Shown piece by piece: positions 52,976 to 61,948 of a DNA stretch of 64,000 bases. The position numbers were made by a program, and so were the translations under genes. Source of the stretch: Desulfurobacterium atlanticum (GTDB lineage: Bacteria > Aquificota > Aquificia > Desulfurobacteriales > Desulfurobacteriaceae); assembly GCF_900188395.1 (NCBI RefSeq), contig NZ_FZOB01000008.1:14391-78390 (forward strand), given 5' to 3'. The notes under the pieces were generated by a model. That model searched no databases, was not told where the DNA came from, and saw nothing but the letters and a program-made list of their open reading frames with translations. Numbering within the stretch: the first letter of the stretch is position 1; each line of letters starts with the position of its first letter.

Positions 52976-53566
52976 ATGGAAACAGTAAAACTGCAGGCTA
53001 CCCTGAGAAAGGGAACAGGAAAAGGGGTAGCAAGAAAACTACGCAGGGAAGGCCTTCTTCCAGCTGTAATATACGGCGGAGGAAGACCGGAAGCTACACC
53101 TATCGCTATAAAAGCAAGCGATATCAAGAAAATCAAACACCACTCAGGGCTTATCTATATCGACCTTGAGGGTGAAGAGAGAGTTTGTATTCTGAAAGAT
53201 ATTCAGTACAACTATCTTGGAGATGTTCCTCTCCATGTTGACTTCCACGAAGTAACTTTCGGTGAAGTTATAACCACCACTGTTGAAATTGAATTCGTTG
53301 GAACACCTGTTGGAGTGAAAGAGGAAAACGGTGTCCTTGAAATCTTCTTAAGAGAAGTTGAAATTGAAACTCTTCCAAAATCTATCCCGGAAAAGCTTGT
53401 TGTTGACATTTCCAACCTTCATGCAGGAGACGCACTTCACGTAAGTGATATTCCTGTGCCTGAAGGTGTTAGAATCCTTGAAGACCCAGAAACAGCCGTT
53501 GTTGTTGTTTCTGAGCAAGAGGAAGCTCCTGCTGAAGAAGAATCTGAAGAAGAGGCTTCTGAATAG
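52976..53566 (+). CDS. rplY: 50S ribosomal protein L25/CTC
   Basis: 196 aa long-form L25 (CTC/TL5 type) that binds 5S rRNA. N-terminal L25 domain (about 1-90; KGTGKGVARKLRREGLLPAV, IYGG) and C-terminal TL5 domain (about 95-185; VPLHVDFHEV, VDISNLHAGDALHVSDI), ending in a Glu-rich tail. ATG 52976 has CAGGAGG upstream; the in-frame upstream extension overlaps the promoter and is rejected. Leads an operon with pth, rpsF, ssb, rpsR and rplI; rplY-pth pairing is common. Confidence 0.95.
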   Translation: METVKLQATLRKGTGKGVARKLRREGLLPAVIYGGGRPEATPIAIKASDIKKIKHHSGLIYIDLEGEERVCILKDIQYNYLGDVPLHVDFHEVTFGEVITTTVEIEFVGTPVGVKEENGVLEIFLREVEIETLPKSIPEKLVVDISNLHAGDALHVSDIPVPEGVRILEDPETAVVVVSEQEEAPAEEESEEEASE

Positions 53567-53568
53567 TC

Positions 53569-54129
53569 ATGGTAAAACTGGTGGTTGGACTTGGCAATCC
53601 TGGAAAAGAGTATGCCAAAACAAGGCATAACGTTGGATGGATGGTTCTTGACAAAGTAGCAAATCAATTTGAAGAGCCGTTTTCAAAGGAGAAATTTAAA
53701 GGAGTAATTGCTGAAATCCAATCGCCACACGGAAAAGTTATACTGCTAAAACCTTTAACATACATGAATAGGAGCGGTGAAAGCGTCGCCGAAGCTGTAA
53801 AGTTTTACAAACTAAATCCAGAAGAGATTCTTGTGATCTCTGACGACCTTGATATGCCTGTCGGTAAAGTAAGGATGAGAAAAGAGGGAAAGCACGGCGG
53901 GCACAGAGGGCTCATGTCAATAGAGGAAAAACTCGGCAGCAGCCGCTTCCCGAGAATAAAAATCGGGATAGGAAGACCAGAAAGAAAAGAGATGGTCGCA
54001 AATTATGTACTGCAACCATTTTCTAAAGAGCAACTGCCGATTATAGAGATGGCAATTGATGAAGCTACCAGATGGGTAACCGAGATAATAGATGGAAAAC
54101 CGATAGAAGCAAAAACATGTAGTTTCTAA
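53569..54129 (+). CDS. pth: peptidyl-tRNA hydrolase
   Basis: Recycles peptidyl-tRNA released from stalled ribosomes. 186 aa. GLGNPGKEYAKTRHNVGWM with the catalytic His, KPLTYMNRSGE, SDDLDMPVGKVRMR and GKHGGHRGLMSIE are all present. Starts 2 bp after rplY. Confidence 0.96.
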   Translation: MVKLVVGLGNPGKEYAKTRHNVGWMVLDKVANQFEEPFSKEKFKGVIAEIQSPHGKVILLKPLTYMNRSGESVAEAVKFYKLNPEEILVISDDLDMPVGKVRMRKEGKHGGHRGLMSIEEKLGSSRFPRIKIGIGRPERKEMVANYVLQPFSKEQLPIIEMAIDEATRWVTEIIDGKPIEAKTCSF

Positions 54130-54151
54130 GCCAATTTTAACGGAGGTAAAG

Positions 54152-54508
54152 ATGAGGGAATACTATTATGAGACAGTTTATATAATGAGACCCACTCTTT
54201 CTGAAGAGGAAGTAGAAAAAGTGATGGAAAAGGTTTCTGGTGCTGTAGAAAAGTTTAACGGAGAAATAATCCACACAGAAAAATGGGGTAAAAAACAGCT
54301 TGCATACCCTATCAATGACTATCCAATGGGATACTACGTTTTACTTCACATCAAGACAAACGAAAGAGATTTTGTAAAGAATCTGGAAAACTTCTTTAGA
54401 ATTAACGAGGATATAATCAGGTTTCTCTCATTCAGAATAAAACCGTCTGAAGTTAAAGGATTAAAAAAGGAAGAATCCAAACCTAATTCTGAGGAAGCAA
54501 ATGGCTAA
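54152..54508 (+). CDS. rpsF: 30S ribosomal protein S6
   Basis: 118 aa. YYYETVYIMRPTLSEEEVEK, EKWGKKQLAYPIND and GYYVLLHIKTN match S6; the C-terminal KEESKPNSEE tail is variable. S6 binds the 30S platform as a dimer with S18, encoded two genes later. GGAGG precedes it; overlaps ssb by 8 bp. Confidence 0.95.
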   Translation: MREYYYETVYIMRPTLSEEEVEKVMEKVSGAVEKFNGEIIHTEKWGKKQLAYPINDYPMGYYVLLHIKTNERDFVKNLENFFRINEDIIRFLSFRIKPSEVKGLKKEESKPNSEEANG

Positions 54509-54881
54509 TTTAAATAAAGTCTTTCTCGCAGGAAGACTCACCAGAGACCCTGAACTTCAGCATACAAGTCAGGGAACGCCGTTCACAAGATTTACAATAG
54601 CCGTAAACAGAAGCTACAAAGACCGAAACGGCAACTGGCAGGAAGAAACATCTTTTATAGATATTGTTGTATGGGGAGATGCAGCAGACAGAGCCGTTAG
54701 CAGATTTAACAAAGGAACAGAAGTTTTAGTAGAAGGACGTTTAAGACAGTCTTCCTGGGAAACTGACTCAGGAGAAAAGCGTTCAAAAATAGAAGTTGTA
54801 GCTGACAGAGTTCAACTTCTTTCCCAACCTGGAGGAAAAGGTTCTGAAAGTTCGGAAGAGATTGATGACATTGAATTTTAA
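54501..54881 (+). CDS. ssb: single-stranded DNA-binding protein
   Basis: 126 aa: OB fold (about 1-105; [50 protein letters not shown]) and a short acidic tail ending EEIDDIEF. The canonical DDxxPF tip is thus DDIEF, lacking the Pro but keeping acidic residues and the final Phe used to recruit partners. Sits between rpsF and rpsR, the standard order. Confidence 0.95.
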   Translation: MANLNKVFLAGRLTRDPELQHTSQGTPFTRFTIAVNRSYKDRNGNWQEETSFIDIVVWGDAADRAVSRFNKGTEVLVEGRLRQSSWETDSGEKRSKIEVVADRVQLLSQPGGKGSESSEEIDDIEF

Positions 54882-54892
54882 GGAGGTTAAAA

Positions 54893-55126
54893 ATGGCTGA
54901 ACAGAGAAGATTTATCAGAAGAAAGAAATACTGCAAATTTTGTGCTCAAAAGATAGAAAAAATAGATTATAAAAATGTTGAACTTTTAAAGCCTTTCATT
55001 AGTGAAAGAGGAAGAATCATTCCAAGAAGAATATCCGGAGTTTGCTCTAAACATCAAAGACAACTTGCAAAAGCTGTTAAAAGAGCAAGACACCTTGCAT
55101 TATTACCGTTTGTTAAAGTGGACTAA
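54893..55126 (+). CDS. rpsR: 30S ribosomal protein S18
   Basis: 77 aa. [20 protein letters not shown] contains a CxxC pair seen in zinc-type S18 of thermophiles; [20 protein letters not shown] and [11 protein letters not shown] complete the family pattern. Translated from an AAGGAGG site; its stop overlaps the next start by 1 bp. Confidence 0.95.
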   Translation: MAEQRRFIRRKKYCKFCAQKIEKIDYKNVELLKPFISERGRIIPRRISGVCSKHQRQLAKAVKRARHLALLPFVKVD

Positions 55127-55920
55127 TGAACAGGTATAAAGTAACCTTTGTGATTTTAATTCTCATATGTGTTGCAGGTTTTACACTTGGAAGGGAGTCC
55201 CTGGCACCCTTTGGATGGGGACTTTCCCTGTTTATTCCTGCAGCTATATATACAGGGATAAAAAACGAAGGAATTGTTCCTGTTTCTTTTGTATCGGTTG
55301 CAGGAATCGCTGCTGTCTTTTTACTATCCGGCTGGGAAACAGCTTTAAGTATAGCAGAGATGGCACTTCCAGGATATTTACTTACAGGAGCTATAAAAAA
55401 AGGTATAAAAGATGGAAGGCTTGCACTACTCTTAACATTGTACTTTTACCTTGTCAGTATTGCTGAGGATTTTCTGTTTGGACCACCTAAAGATTTTACC
55501 GCCATTCAAACTATACTCCCCTTTAGGTGGGGTATTTACTTTTTCTCTTCAGCATTTTTTGCAGTGATAGTTATAGGAACAGTAGCTGTAATAGGAAAGG
55601 AGAAAATTAATTTCAAAAACATAAATTTTGGCGCCATTCCTGTAGTAATATTCATTTTAGGCGGAATTCTATCCCTGATTAAATGGTTACCAGAGCTTCA
55701 AATCATTGGAGCCAATTTAACAATAGCAACAGTAGGTTTTTTCTTGATACAAGGATTTGCTGTTACAGTCTCACTTATAGACAGACTGGGAACATTTTCA
55801 AGACTTGTTATTTTTTTTGTAGCAATAATTTTTCCTTTAATAGCCCTGCTCATTGTAAGTCTTATGGGGCTTTTTGATTTCTGGTTTGACTTTAGAAAAC
55901 TTAAAGGAGGTAGAACATGA
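55126..55920 (+). CDS. DUF2232 (YybS-like) membrane protein
   Basis: 264 aa, about eight hydrophobic segments and almost no soluble loops. Family call rests on the hydrophobic pattern and on position: DUF2232 proteins lie between rpsR and rplI in several phyla. Function unknown. It overlaps both neighbours by 1-4 bp, so it is translated together with the ribosomal proteins. Confidence 0.7.
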   Translation: MNRYKVTFVILILICVAGFTLGRESLAPFGWGLSLFIPAAIYTGIKNEGIVPVSFVSVAGIAAVFLLSGWETALSIAEMALPGYLLTGAIKKGIKDGRLALLLTLYFYLVSIAEDFLFGPPKDFTAIQTILPFRWGIYFFSSAFFAVIVIGTVAVIGKEKINFKNINFGAIPVVIFILGGILSLIKWLPELQIIGANLTIATVGFFLIQGFAVTVSLIDRLGTFSRLVIFFVAIIFPLIALLIVSLMGLFDFWFDFRKLKGGRT

Positions 55921-56372
55921 AAGTTATACTCATTAAAGATATGGAAAATCTTGGAAAGGTCGGTGAAATAGTAGAAGTGAAAGATGGATATGCAAGAAAC
56001 TATCTGATACCTCAGGGGATAGCTCTCCCAGCTACAGATTCCAACGTAAGAAAAGTTAAAAACGAAATAAACGCTCTCAAGAAAAAAGCTGCAAAGCAGC
56101 TTGAAAGATTTAAAGAACTTGCTGAAAAACTTTCATCTGTAAGAGTCACAATAAAACATGAAGCTGGTGAAGAAGGTAAACTGTTCGGTTCTGTTACTAC
56201 CTCTCAGATAGAGAAAGCTCTCAATGAAGCAGGATTTGATGAGATTGAAAAGAAACAGATAATACTTGAAAAGCCTATAAGAGAAACAGGCACTTACGAC
56301 GTGAAAATCCATCTGTTCCAGGATATTGAAGCTACAATTACAGTTGATGTAGTTCCACTTAAAAAAGACTAA
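55917..56372 (+). CDS. rplI: 50S ribosomal protein L9
   Basis: 151 aa. N-terminal domain (MKVILIKDMENLGKVGEIVE, VKDGYARNYLIPQGIA), long connecting helix, and C-terminal RNA-binding domain (GKLFGSVTTSQIEKAL, KKQIILEKPIRETGTYDVKI). Ends the operon, followed by a hairpin. Confidence 0.96.
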   Translation: MKVILIKDMENLGKVGEIVEVKDGYARNYLIPQGIALPATDSNVRKVKNEINALKKKAAKQLERFKELAEKLSSVRVTIKHEAGEEGKLFGSVTTSQIEKALNEAGFDEIEKKQIILEKPIRETGTYDVKIHLFQDIEATITVDVVPLKKD

Positions 56373-56377
56373 CTTCC

Positions 56378-56400
56378 AAAGGGCTGCCAGTCAGCCCTTT
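56378..56400. terminator. hairpin after rplI
   Basis: Nine-pair stem AAAGGGCTG/CAGCCCTTT with a 5-nt loop, overlapping the 3' end of the convergent glycosylase gene. The U-tract on + is short (TTTCTCTC). Confidence 0.6.
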
Positions 56401-57038
56401 CTCTCATAAAACCTGCACATTCTGACAATCGGACAGTTTTCACAAACAGGCTTCTTCCTGCAAAATTCCTTACACTCTCTAACAATTAATGCATGAAATT
56501 CATTATAGATAGTAATATCTGCGGGAATATTTCCCTCAATAATTTTACGTAATTTATCGTAATCTATTTTTTCACTATCAATTAGCCCGAGTCTATAGAA
56601 CAAACGTTTCGTATAAGCATCAACAACAAAAATCGGTTTACTAAAAGCATAAAGGAGTATTGAATCGGCCGTCTCTTTTCCTATACCTTTTAAGGAAAGC
56701 AGTGTTTCTCTCAAACTGTAATTAGACAACTTTGAAAGTGATTCAAATCCCCCACTTTCAAGAAGAAAACGAGAGAAAATTTTAAGTCGCTCGGCCTTCT
56801 GATTATAAAAACCTGCAGGACGTATCAAACTTTTTAGAATATCTGAATCAAGCTCTAAAATCCTCTCTGGAGAAAGATAGCCATGAACTTTTAAATTTCT
56901 TATAGCTTTCTCAACATTGCTCCATGAAGTATTCTGAGTCAAAATAGCACCTACACAAACCTCAAATCTATCGTCTGCCGGCCACCAATTTTGAGGACCG
57001 AAAAATTTAAAAAGAACTTCATAAACATTTAAGAACAT
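56391..57038 (-). CDS. endonuclease III-related HhH-GPD glycosylase (MagIII-like)
   Basis: 215 aa, with helix-hairpin-helix LLSLKGIGKETADSIL and the catalytic Asp in FVVDAYTKRL. The lysine used by bifunctional Nth (G[VI]GxKTA) is replaced by Glu (GKETA), as in MagIII-type monofunctional 3-methyladenine glycosylases. The C-terminal 4Fe-4S cluster is present (CRKKPVCENCPIVRMC). Also FEVCVGAILTQNTSW, the Q/N helix typical of the group. It likely removes alkylated bases. Confidence 0.82.
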   Translation of the reverse strand: MFLNVYEVLFKFFGPQNWWPADDRFEVCVGAILTQNTSWSNVEKAIRNLKVHGYLSPERILELDSDILKSLIRPAGFYNQKAERLKIFSRFLLESGGFESLSKLSNYSLRETLLSLKGIGKETADSILLYAFSKPIFVVDAYTKRLFYRLGLIDSEKIDYDKLRKIIEGNIPADITIYNEFHALIVRECKEFCRKKPVCENCPIVRMCRFYERKG

Positions 57039-57078
57039 AAATATCTCCTGTTTTTCCGAATAAAATGAAAACCAAAAT

Positions 57079-57107
57079 TTGCTAAAAATAGATTTCTGTC
57101 CTAAATT
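57079..57107 (+). promoter_or_regulatory. candidate promoter of the rimP-nusA operon
   Basis: TTGCTA (57079-57084), 17-bp spacer, TAAATT (57102-57107). It would give a ~105-nt leader that includes the hairpin at 57162. Confidence 0.5.
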
Positions 57108-57161
57108 TATAAGCAGCGGTTAAGAGCTGTCTGTGTTCATCGCATTCATATTCCGTGTGAA

Positions 57162-57189
57162 GAGCGGGTTTTCATGCCCGCTCCTTTTT
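57162..57189 (+). terminator. leader terminator/attenuator upstream of rimP
   Basis: Perfect 7-bp GC-rich stem GAGCGGG/CCCGCTC with an 8-nt loop, then CTTTTTATTT. It lies between the nearest plausible promoter and the rimP ATG (57220), with no + strand gene between 56372 and it. So it is best read as an attenuator in the rimP-nusA leader rather than as the end of an upstream gene; NusA-responsive leaders are known for this operon in other bacteria. Confidence 0.75.
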
Positions 57190-57219
57190 ATTTAATCTAA
57201 CAAAATTTAGGAGAAAGTC

Positions 57220-57711
57220 ATGAACGAGGAAAGAGTTTCCCAAATTATAGAAAAAGTAAAAGAACTTTTGATACCCATTCTTGAAGAAGGTGGCTTTGAA
57301 CTTATTGACATAGAATTTGTAAGAGAACCTATTGGATGGGTTTTAAGAATATATGCGGACAGAGAAACTGGCGGAATCACAATAAACGATTGCCAGTGGA
57401 TAAGTGAAAGGATAGGAACGGTTCTTGATGTTGAAGATGTGATACACCATCCTTACAACCTTGAAGTTTCATCGCCAGGACTTGATAGACCGTTAAAAAC
57501 ACGGAAAGATTTTGAAAAACAGATAGGAAATGTAGCAAAGATTAAAACAACAGAGCCTTTAGATAACCAGAGAAACTTTAAAGGAGAGATTGTTACAGCT
57601 TCTGAAAAAAGCGTAACTATACACGATGTTTCAAGAAACGCAGAGGTTGAAATACCTTTTGAAAAGATTAAAACGGCAAAACTCGACCTTGATGCTCTTT
57701 TTAACAAGTAA
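57220..57711 (+). CDS. rimP: ribosome maturation factor RimP
   Basis: 163 aa. Needed for late 30S assembly. N-terminal alpha/beta domain (GGFELIDIEFVREPIGWVLR, HPYNLEVSSPGLDRPLKTRK) and C-terminal SH3-like domain (about 90-160). The SPGLDRPL motif is diagnostic. First gene of the nusA operon, 15 bp before nusA. Confidence 0.94.
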   Translation: MNEERVSQIIEKVKELLIPILEEGGFELIDIEFVREPIGWVLRIYADRETGGITINDCQWISERIGTVLDVEDVIHHPYNLEVSSPGLDRPLKTRKDFEKQIGNVAKIKTTEPLDNQRNFKGEIVTASEKSVTIHDVSRNAEVEIPFEKIKTAKLDLDALFNK

Positions 57712-57726
57712 ATAAGGAGGACAATA

Positions 57727-58854
57727 ATGGAAAGTCTTGGTAAAACAATTGAAATGCTGTGTAAAGAGAAAGGAATTTCAAAAGAGGATGTTATTGAAGC
57801 TGTAAAAACAGGAATTATAAATGCAGCAAAAAAGGCCGGATATAAAGGAAATCTTGTTGTTAAAATAGATGAAGATGGAAAAGATTTCGGCATTTTTCAG
57901 GAGAAGGTAGTTGTTGAAAATGTGGAAAATCCTGATTATCAGATAACACCTGAAGAAGCGAAAGAGGTTACCGGAGAAGAGAAAAAGTTAGGAGACAAAG
58001 TTCTTGTCGAAATTAAAGCAGAAGAACTTGGCAGAATAGCTGCAAAAGCTGCTGCTCAGGTAATTCATGAAAAGATAACAGAAGCTGAAAGAAAAGCGCT
58101 TTACGACTACTACAAAGAAAAAATAGGAGATATTATCTCCGGTACAGTAAAGCAAATTTTAAAAAACAGAGACATAGTTATAGACCTTGGGAGAGTTGTC
58201 GGCATTCTTCCAAGGGAAGAGCAAATTCCGAAAGAAAGATACAACCTTGGAGACAGAATTAGAGCATACATTTACGACATCGTTTTTGATTACAGACAGT
58301 ATAAGAAAAGAGCCAAAAGCAGGATAGGAGATTACTCTCCTCCTTACGTTATTCTCTCAAGAACTCATCCAAAGTTTATTAAAAGACTTATGGAAATAGA
58401 AATTCCAGAAGTTACAGAAGGACTGGTTGAAATAAAGGCGGTGGCAAGAGAACCTGGCGTGAGAGCAAAGGTTGCTGTTGACACTAAAGAGGAACACATA
58501 GATCCTGCAGGTGCATGTATAGGAGTTAAAGGTAACCGTATTATGCCAATCAGGAGAGAACTTTCAGGAGAAAAAATAGAAATCATAAGATGGACAGATG
58601 ACATAGCAGAGCTTGTTGCAAGAGCCCTTTCTCCTGCAAAAGTACTTCATGCAGAAAGCTACGAAGATGAGGATGGAGAATTGAGAGTTGAAGTTGTTGT
58701 TCCTGATGACCAGTTATCTCTTGCTATTGGAAAACATGGAGTAAACGCAAGACTTGCATCAAAACTTGTAGGACAAATTGTAGGAATAGATATAATAAAA
58801 GAATCCGACTTTAAGAAAATCCAGGAACTTGAAGCTTTAGATGCAGAAGAATAA
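57727..58854 (+). CDS. nusA: transcription elongation/termination factor NusA
   Basis: 375 aa: N-terminal polymerase-binding domain (about 1-125), S1 domain (about 130-200; GDIISGTVKQILKNRDIVID), KH1 (about 215-280; EIPEVTEGLVEIKAVAREPG) and KH2 (about 285-350; GKHGVNARLASKLVG). No C-terminal AR repeats, as in most bacteria outside proteobacteria. Translated from an AAGGAGG site. Confidence 0.95.
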   Translation: MESLGKTIEMLCKEKGISKEDVIEAVKTGIINAAKKAGYKGNLVVKIDEDGKDFGIFQEKVVVENVENPDYQITPEEAKEVTGEEKKLGDKVLVEIKAEELGRIAAKAAAQVIHEKITEAERKALYDYYKEKIGDIISGTVKQILKNRDIVIDLGRVVGILPREEQIPKERYNLGDRIRAYIYDIVFDYRQYKKRAKSRIGDYSPPYVILSRTHPKFIKRLMEIEIPEVTEGLVEIKAVAREPGVRAKVAVDTKEEHIDPAGACIGVKGNRIMPIRRELSGEKIEIIRWTDDIAELVARALSPAKVLHAESYEDEDGELRVEVVVPDDQLSLAIGKHGVNARLASKLVGQIVGIDIIKESDFKKIQELEALDAEE

Positions 58855-58855
58855 A

Positions 58856-59389
58856 ATGCCTGAAAGAGTATGTGCAGCCTGTAGAAAAAAAGGGGAAAAA
58901 GAAGAGTTTATTAGATTTGTTGAATTTAATGGACTTCCCGTTCCGGATATAAAAAATCGTCTTCCGGGACGGGGGTTTAATGTTTGTCCATCAAAAAAAT
59001 GTATATCAATTTTTATAAAGAAACGGTTTGGAAAAGAAGTGAATCAGGATAAGGTTATAGAAGAAACGGTTAAACAACTCCAGAACTACGCACTTTCACT
59101 TCTTTCCATCGCCCACAAATCAAGAAATACCGTTATCGGACAGGATAATGTAAAAAACCTAAAAAAGCGTTCAGGCACACTTATTCTTGCCTCAGATTTA
59201 AGCGACAAAACCGCCGTATCTCTTGAAAAAAGTTTTAAAAACAGCTTCAGACTGCCTTTTAACAAGGAAGAGCTTGGAAAAGTTATAAAAAAAGATTCTC
59301 AAATAGGTGTTATATACATTAAACCCTGTGGAATAGAAGAAAAATTAAAAAGAACCTTACAAAAACTCAAGCAAATAGAAAAAACTTAA
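58856..59389 (+). CDS. YlxR (DUF448) domain fused to an L7Ae-like domain
   Basis: 177 aa. Residues about 1-75 are YlxR-like (RVCAACRKKGEKEEFIRFVE, PGRGFNVCPSKKC), an RNA-binding domain usually encoded after nusA. Residues about 85-170 resemble the L7Ae/YlxQ fold (LLSIAHKSRNTVIGQDNV, TLILASDLSDKT), normally a separate next gene. So two adjacent genes of the canonical operon are joined. ATG 58856 is preferred; an ATG at 58841 inside nusA is in frame. infB, the usual next gene, is missing from this position. Confidence 0.82.
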   Translation: MPERVCAACRKKGEKEEFIRFVEFNGLPVPDIKNRLPGRGFNVCPSKKCISIFIKKRFGKEVNQDKVIEETVKQLQNYALSLLSIAHKSRNTVIGQDNVKNLKKRSGTLILASDLSDKTAVSLEKSFKNSFRLPFNKEELGKVIKKDSQIGVIYIKPCGIEEKLKRTLQKLKQIEKT

Positions 59390-59419
59390 GATATAATATT
59401 AGAAAATGGAGACCGGTAA

Positions 59420-60406
59420 ATGAAAGAAAGAGATATCCTCGCCTTTGGTTCCATAGTTATAGACAATCTTCTAATAGTCAACAAATTTCCTGCACTAAAT
59501 GAAACTATTCAGGTAGAAAAATACAGATACACTTTCGGAGGAGCTGGAGCAAATGTAGCTGTTGCTGTTTCAAGACTTGGTGGTAAAAGTGGAATATTTG
59601 CAGTTTCCGGATACGATTTCAAAAAAATGGGATATGAAAAGTGTCTAACAGAGCAGCTTGTTGATATAAGAGGTGCGATATTTACAAAAGAATTTCCTAT
59701 GGCAAGAAGCTTTATTGTAAGTAAAGAGAACAGTGAAGACCAGATTCTTTACTACTATGAAAAAAAGAAAAGAACCGTTCAACTGCTTTTTGAAAACAGA
59801 AATTTAGCCGAGAAATTATCAAAAGATTATAAAATTCTCCACTTCTCAACGGGCCACTTTGAATTTTACAAAGCTTTTCTTGAAAAGCATAAGACAAAAC
59901 ATCTTATCAGCTTTGACCCCGGACAGGAAACGTTTTCATACCCTTATAGAGTGGTAAGGCTTCTCAAATACACAAACATTCTTTTCATGAATAATCACGA
60001 AGCTAAGAGAATCAAAGAAGTGCTAAAAATCAAAAGTATAAAACAATTAAGAGGACCATCCCTTATATGTGTATCTCTTGGAGCTGAAGGCTCAATTATT
60101 CTTTATAAAGAAAAAGTTTACCGCATTCCGGCTGTAAAACCTTCAAAAGTAATAGACCCAACAGGAGCTGGAGACTCTCACAGAGCTGGATTTTTAGTGG
60201 CTCTTCTAAAAGGTTATGACATAAAAACTGCAGGCAGAATCGCTTCAACAGTTGCATCATTTACAATAGAAGCAGAAGGAGCACAAACAAGCTTACCAAC
60301 CTGGGAAAAGGTAGTAAGACGGTATGAACACTTTTTTAAAGAACCGTTTCCCGAACCTTCAACATCGTGGAAGGAAACAGAAAAAGAACTTCTGTCAAGA
60401 AACTAA
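59420..60406 (+). CDS. PfkB-family carbohydrate/nucleoside kinase
   Basis: 328 aa ribokinase fold. Substrate-side GGAGANVAVAVSRLGGKSG and the catalytic anion-hole motif DPTGAGDSHRAGF with the base Asp. The short lid and overall pattern recall adenosine/nucleoside or sugar kinases of archaea and thermophiles; the substrate cannot be told. Preceded by a weak site; ends 12 bp inside the convergent TPR gene. Confidence 0.8.
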   Translation: MKERDILAFGSIVIDNLLIVNKFPALNETIQVEKYRYTFGGAGANVAVAVSRLGGKSGIFAVSGYDFKKMGYEKCLTEQLVDIRGAIFTKEFPMARSFIVSKENSEDQILYYYEKKKRTVQLLFENRNLAEKLSKDYKILHFSTGHFEFYKAFLEKHKTKHLISFDPGQETFSYPYRVVRLLKYTNILFMNNHEAKRIKEVLKIKSIKQLRGPSLICVSLGAEGSIILYKEKVYRIPAVKPSKVIDPTGAGDSHRAGFLVALLKGYDIKTAGRIASTVASFTIEAEGAQTSLPTWEKVVRRYEHFFKEPFPEPSTSWKETEKELLSRN

Positions 60407-61849
60407 TCCTGCCTCTCTATACCAGAAGGCAGCTTTTGGTTTATCTCCTATCTCTTCATATATTTTCGCTATTGTCTCTTTAATATTTCTCTCCTCTTCA
60501 GGTTTTAAAGAGTAATTTTTTAAAGAATCAATAAGAAAACTTAATGCATCACTGTGCTTTCCCATAAAAGAGTAAGCAGAAGCTATAAGAGAAATAGCTC
60601 TGAATCTGACCTCTGGATACTCCAAACATTCCTTGGCCAGAGCCACCGCCTTTTCATAGTTTCCAAGCCCAAGCATAGCTTCTGCCATAGAAATTTTATG
60701 AATTGAACCGTTAAGCCTCCCGCTTGTTTGAGCTATTTCAGAGTCTGAAACAGAATATTTAGATTCTTCAGTTTCATCCAAACGCAACAATTCCTCATCT
60801 GCATCTTCATCTTCACCTTCATCAACAACTGAAAACAGAGAGGAAAGAATATCCTCAGAAGAAGGAATATCAGAAACCGGCTTTTCAAACTCATAGTCCA
60901 TTGCTTCTGGATGTTTCGCTAAAAGTTTACCTTTCAATTTTTCAGCAAGAGAGGCATCAATTTTTAAAATATTCTCTATGGTTTCAAAGGCTTCCTCTAT
61001 CTCTCCAACCTCAATGTCTCTCAAAACAGAAACCACCCACTTTAGCTTAGGATCTTTTAAAGAAAGGATAACCTTATCAACATCATCAACATTCCCATTA
61101 TTTATAAACTCTCTCACCGCATTATGAATAAAATCAACATTCTGCTGATTGCTTAAAACCAAACCTTTCAAAATCTTGTATCTAAAATTGGAATCTTCTA
61201 CTTTCGGAACTATTTCCGAAATTTTGGTATCAACAACATCGCTTTGCTTTATCTCCCGCGCTCTCAAATAGCAATCAATAGCTTCCCTATATTTTGACAG
61301 AGAAGCAAACATACTTCCTGCCATCATGTAGTTTTTATAAGCTTCCTCCAAATAACCATAAGATTCAAGAATCTCCCCATAGAGCTTATAAAAGGTAGGA
61401 TGAGAATGTTTATCTATAAAATACTCTATCTGTTCCTTTAGTTTTGAAGCATCTCTTCCTTCCTTTAAAAACTCTTTTAAAAGTCCAAGAAAAACATTAA
61501 AAGCTTCAAAATAAAGATTTTTTTTCACATAAGCATTCGACAGAAGCTTTGCTGCCTTAATATTGTAAGGATCATATTTTAAAGCTTTTTTTAAAAAAGC
61601 TATTGCTGAAGAGTAATAACCGTTCTTCAACTTCTCTTCTGCATAGTTTATAAGAAAAGCAACCGCTTGTTCCTTGTTACCTATTCTAATCAAAGCATCC
61701 ACATACTGATTTATAACAGAAGTGTTTATTTCCCCCTTACTTATCAATTCTTTCCCATAAGAAACTATCTTAAGATAATTTCTTTCCTTAACCGCTTCCC
61801 TGAATAGCTCCTCTACCGTCTTTTTCCTGAAAAAATCGGAAAAACCCAC
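60395..61849 (-). CDS. TPR-repeat protein
   Basis: 484 aa, soluble and helical. TPR-type helix pairs run through about 20-240 (GYYSSAIAFLKKALKYDPYN is a clear unit) and again at about 395-480 (MLGLGNYEKAVALAKECLEY), separated by an acidic, probably disordered stretch near 330-365 (DEGEDEDADEELL). No signal peptide. A scaffold role is likely, partner unknown. Start is GTG at 61849, just after GGAGG. Confidence 0.75.
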   Translation of the reverse strand: MGFSDFFRKKTVEELFREAVKERNYLKIVSYGKELISKGEINTSVINQYVDALIRIGNKEQAVAFLINYAEEKLKNGYYSSAIAFLKKALKYDPYNIKAAKLLSNAYVKKNLYFEAFNVFLGLLKEFLKEGRDASKLKEQIEYFIDKHSHPTFYKLYGEILESYGYLEEAYKNYMMAGSMFASLSKYREAIDCYLRAREIKQSDVVDTKISEIVPKVEDSNFRYKILKGLVLSNQQNVDFIHNAVREFINNGNVDDVDKVILSLKDPKLKWVVSVLRDIEVGEIEEAFETIENILKIDASLAEKLKGKLLAKHPEAMDYEFEKPVSDIPSSEDILSSLFSVVDEGEDEDADEELLRLDETEESKYSVSDSEIAQTSGRLNGSIHKISMAEAMLGLGNYEKAVALAKECLEYPEVRFRAISLIASAYSFMGKHSDALSFLIDSLKNYSLKPEEERNIKETIAKIYEEIGDKPKAAFWYREAGLVS

Positions 61850-61948
61850 CAGGCCTCCACAACAAAAAAATCAAATTCAGAAAAATCCACTCAAATAATT
61901 ATACAACAACACTCCAACAGATTTTTTATTTCAAATTTTTCAATTTTT

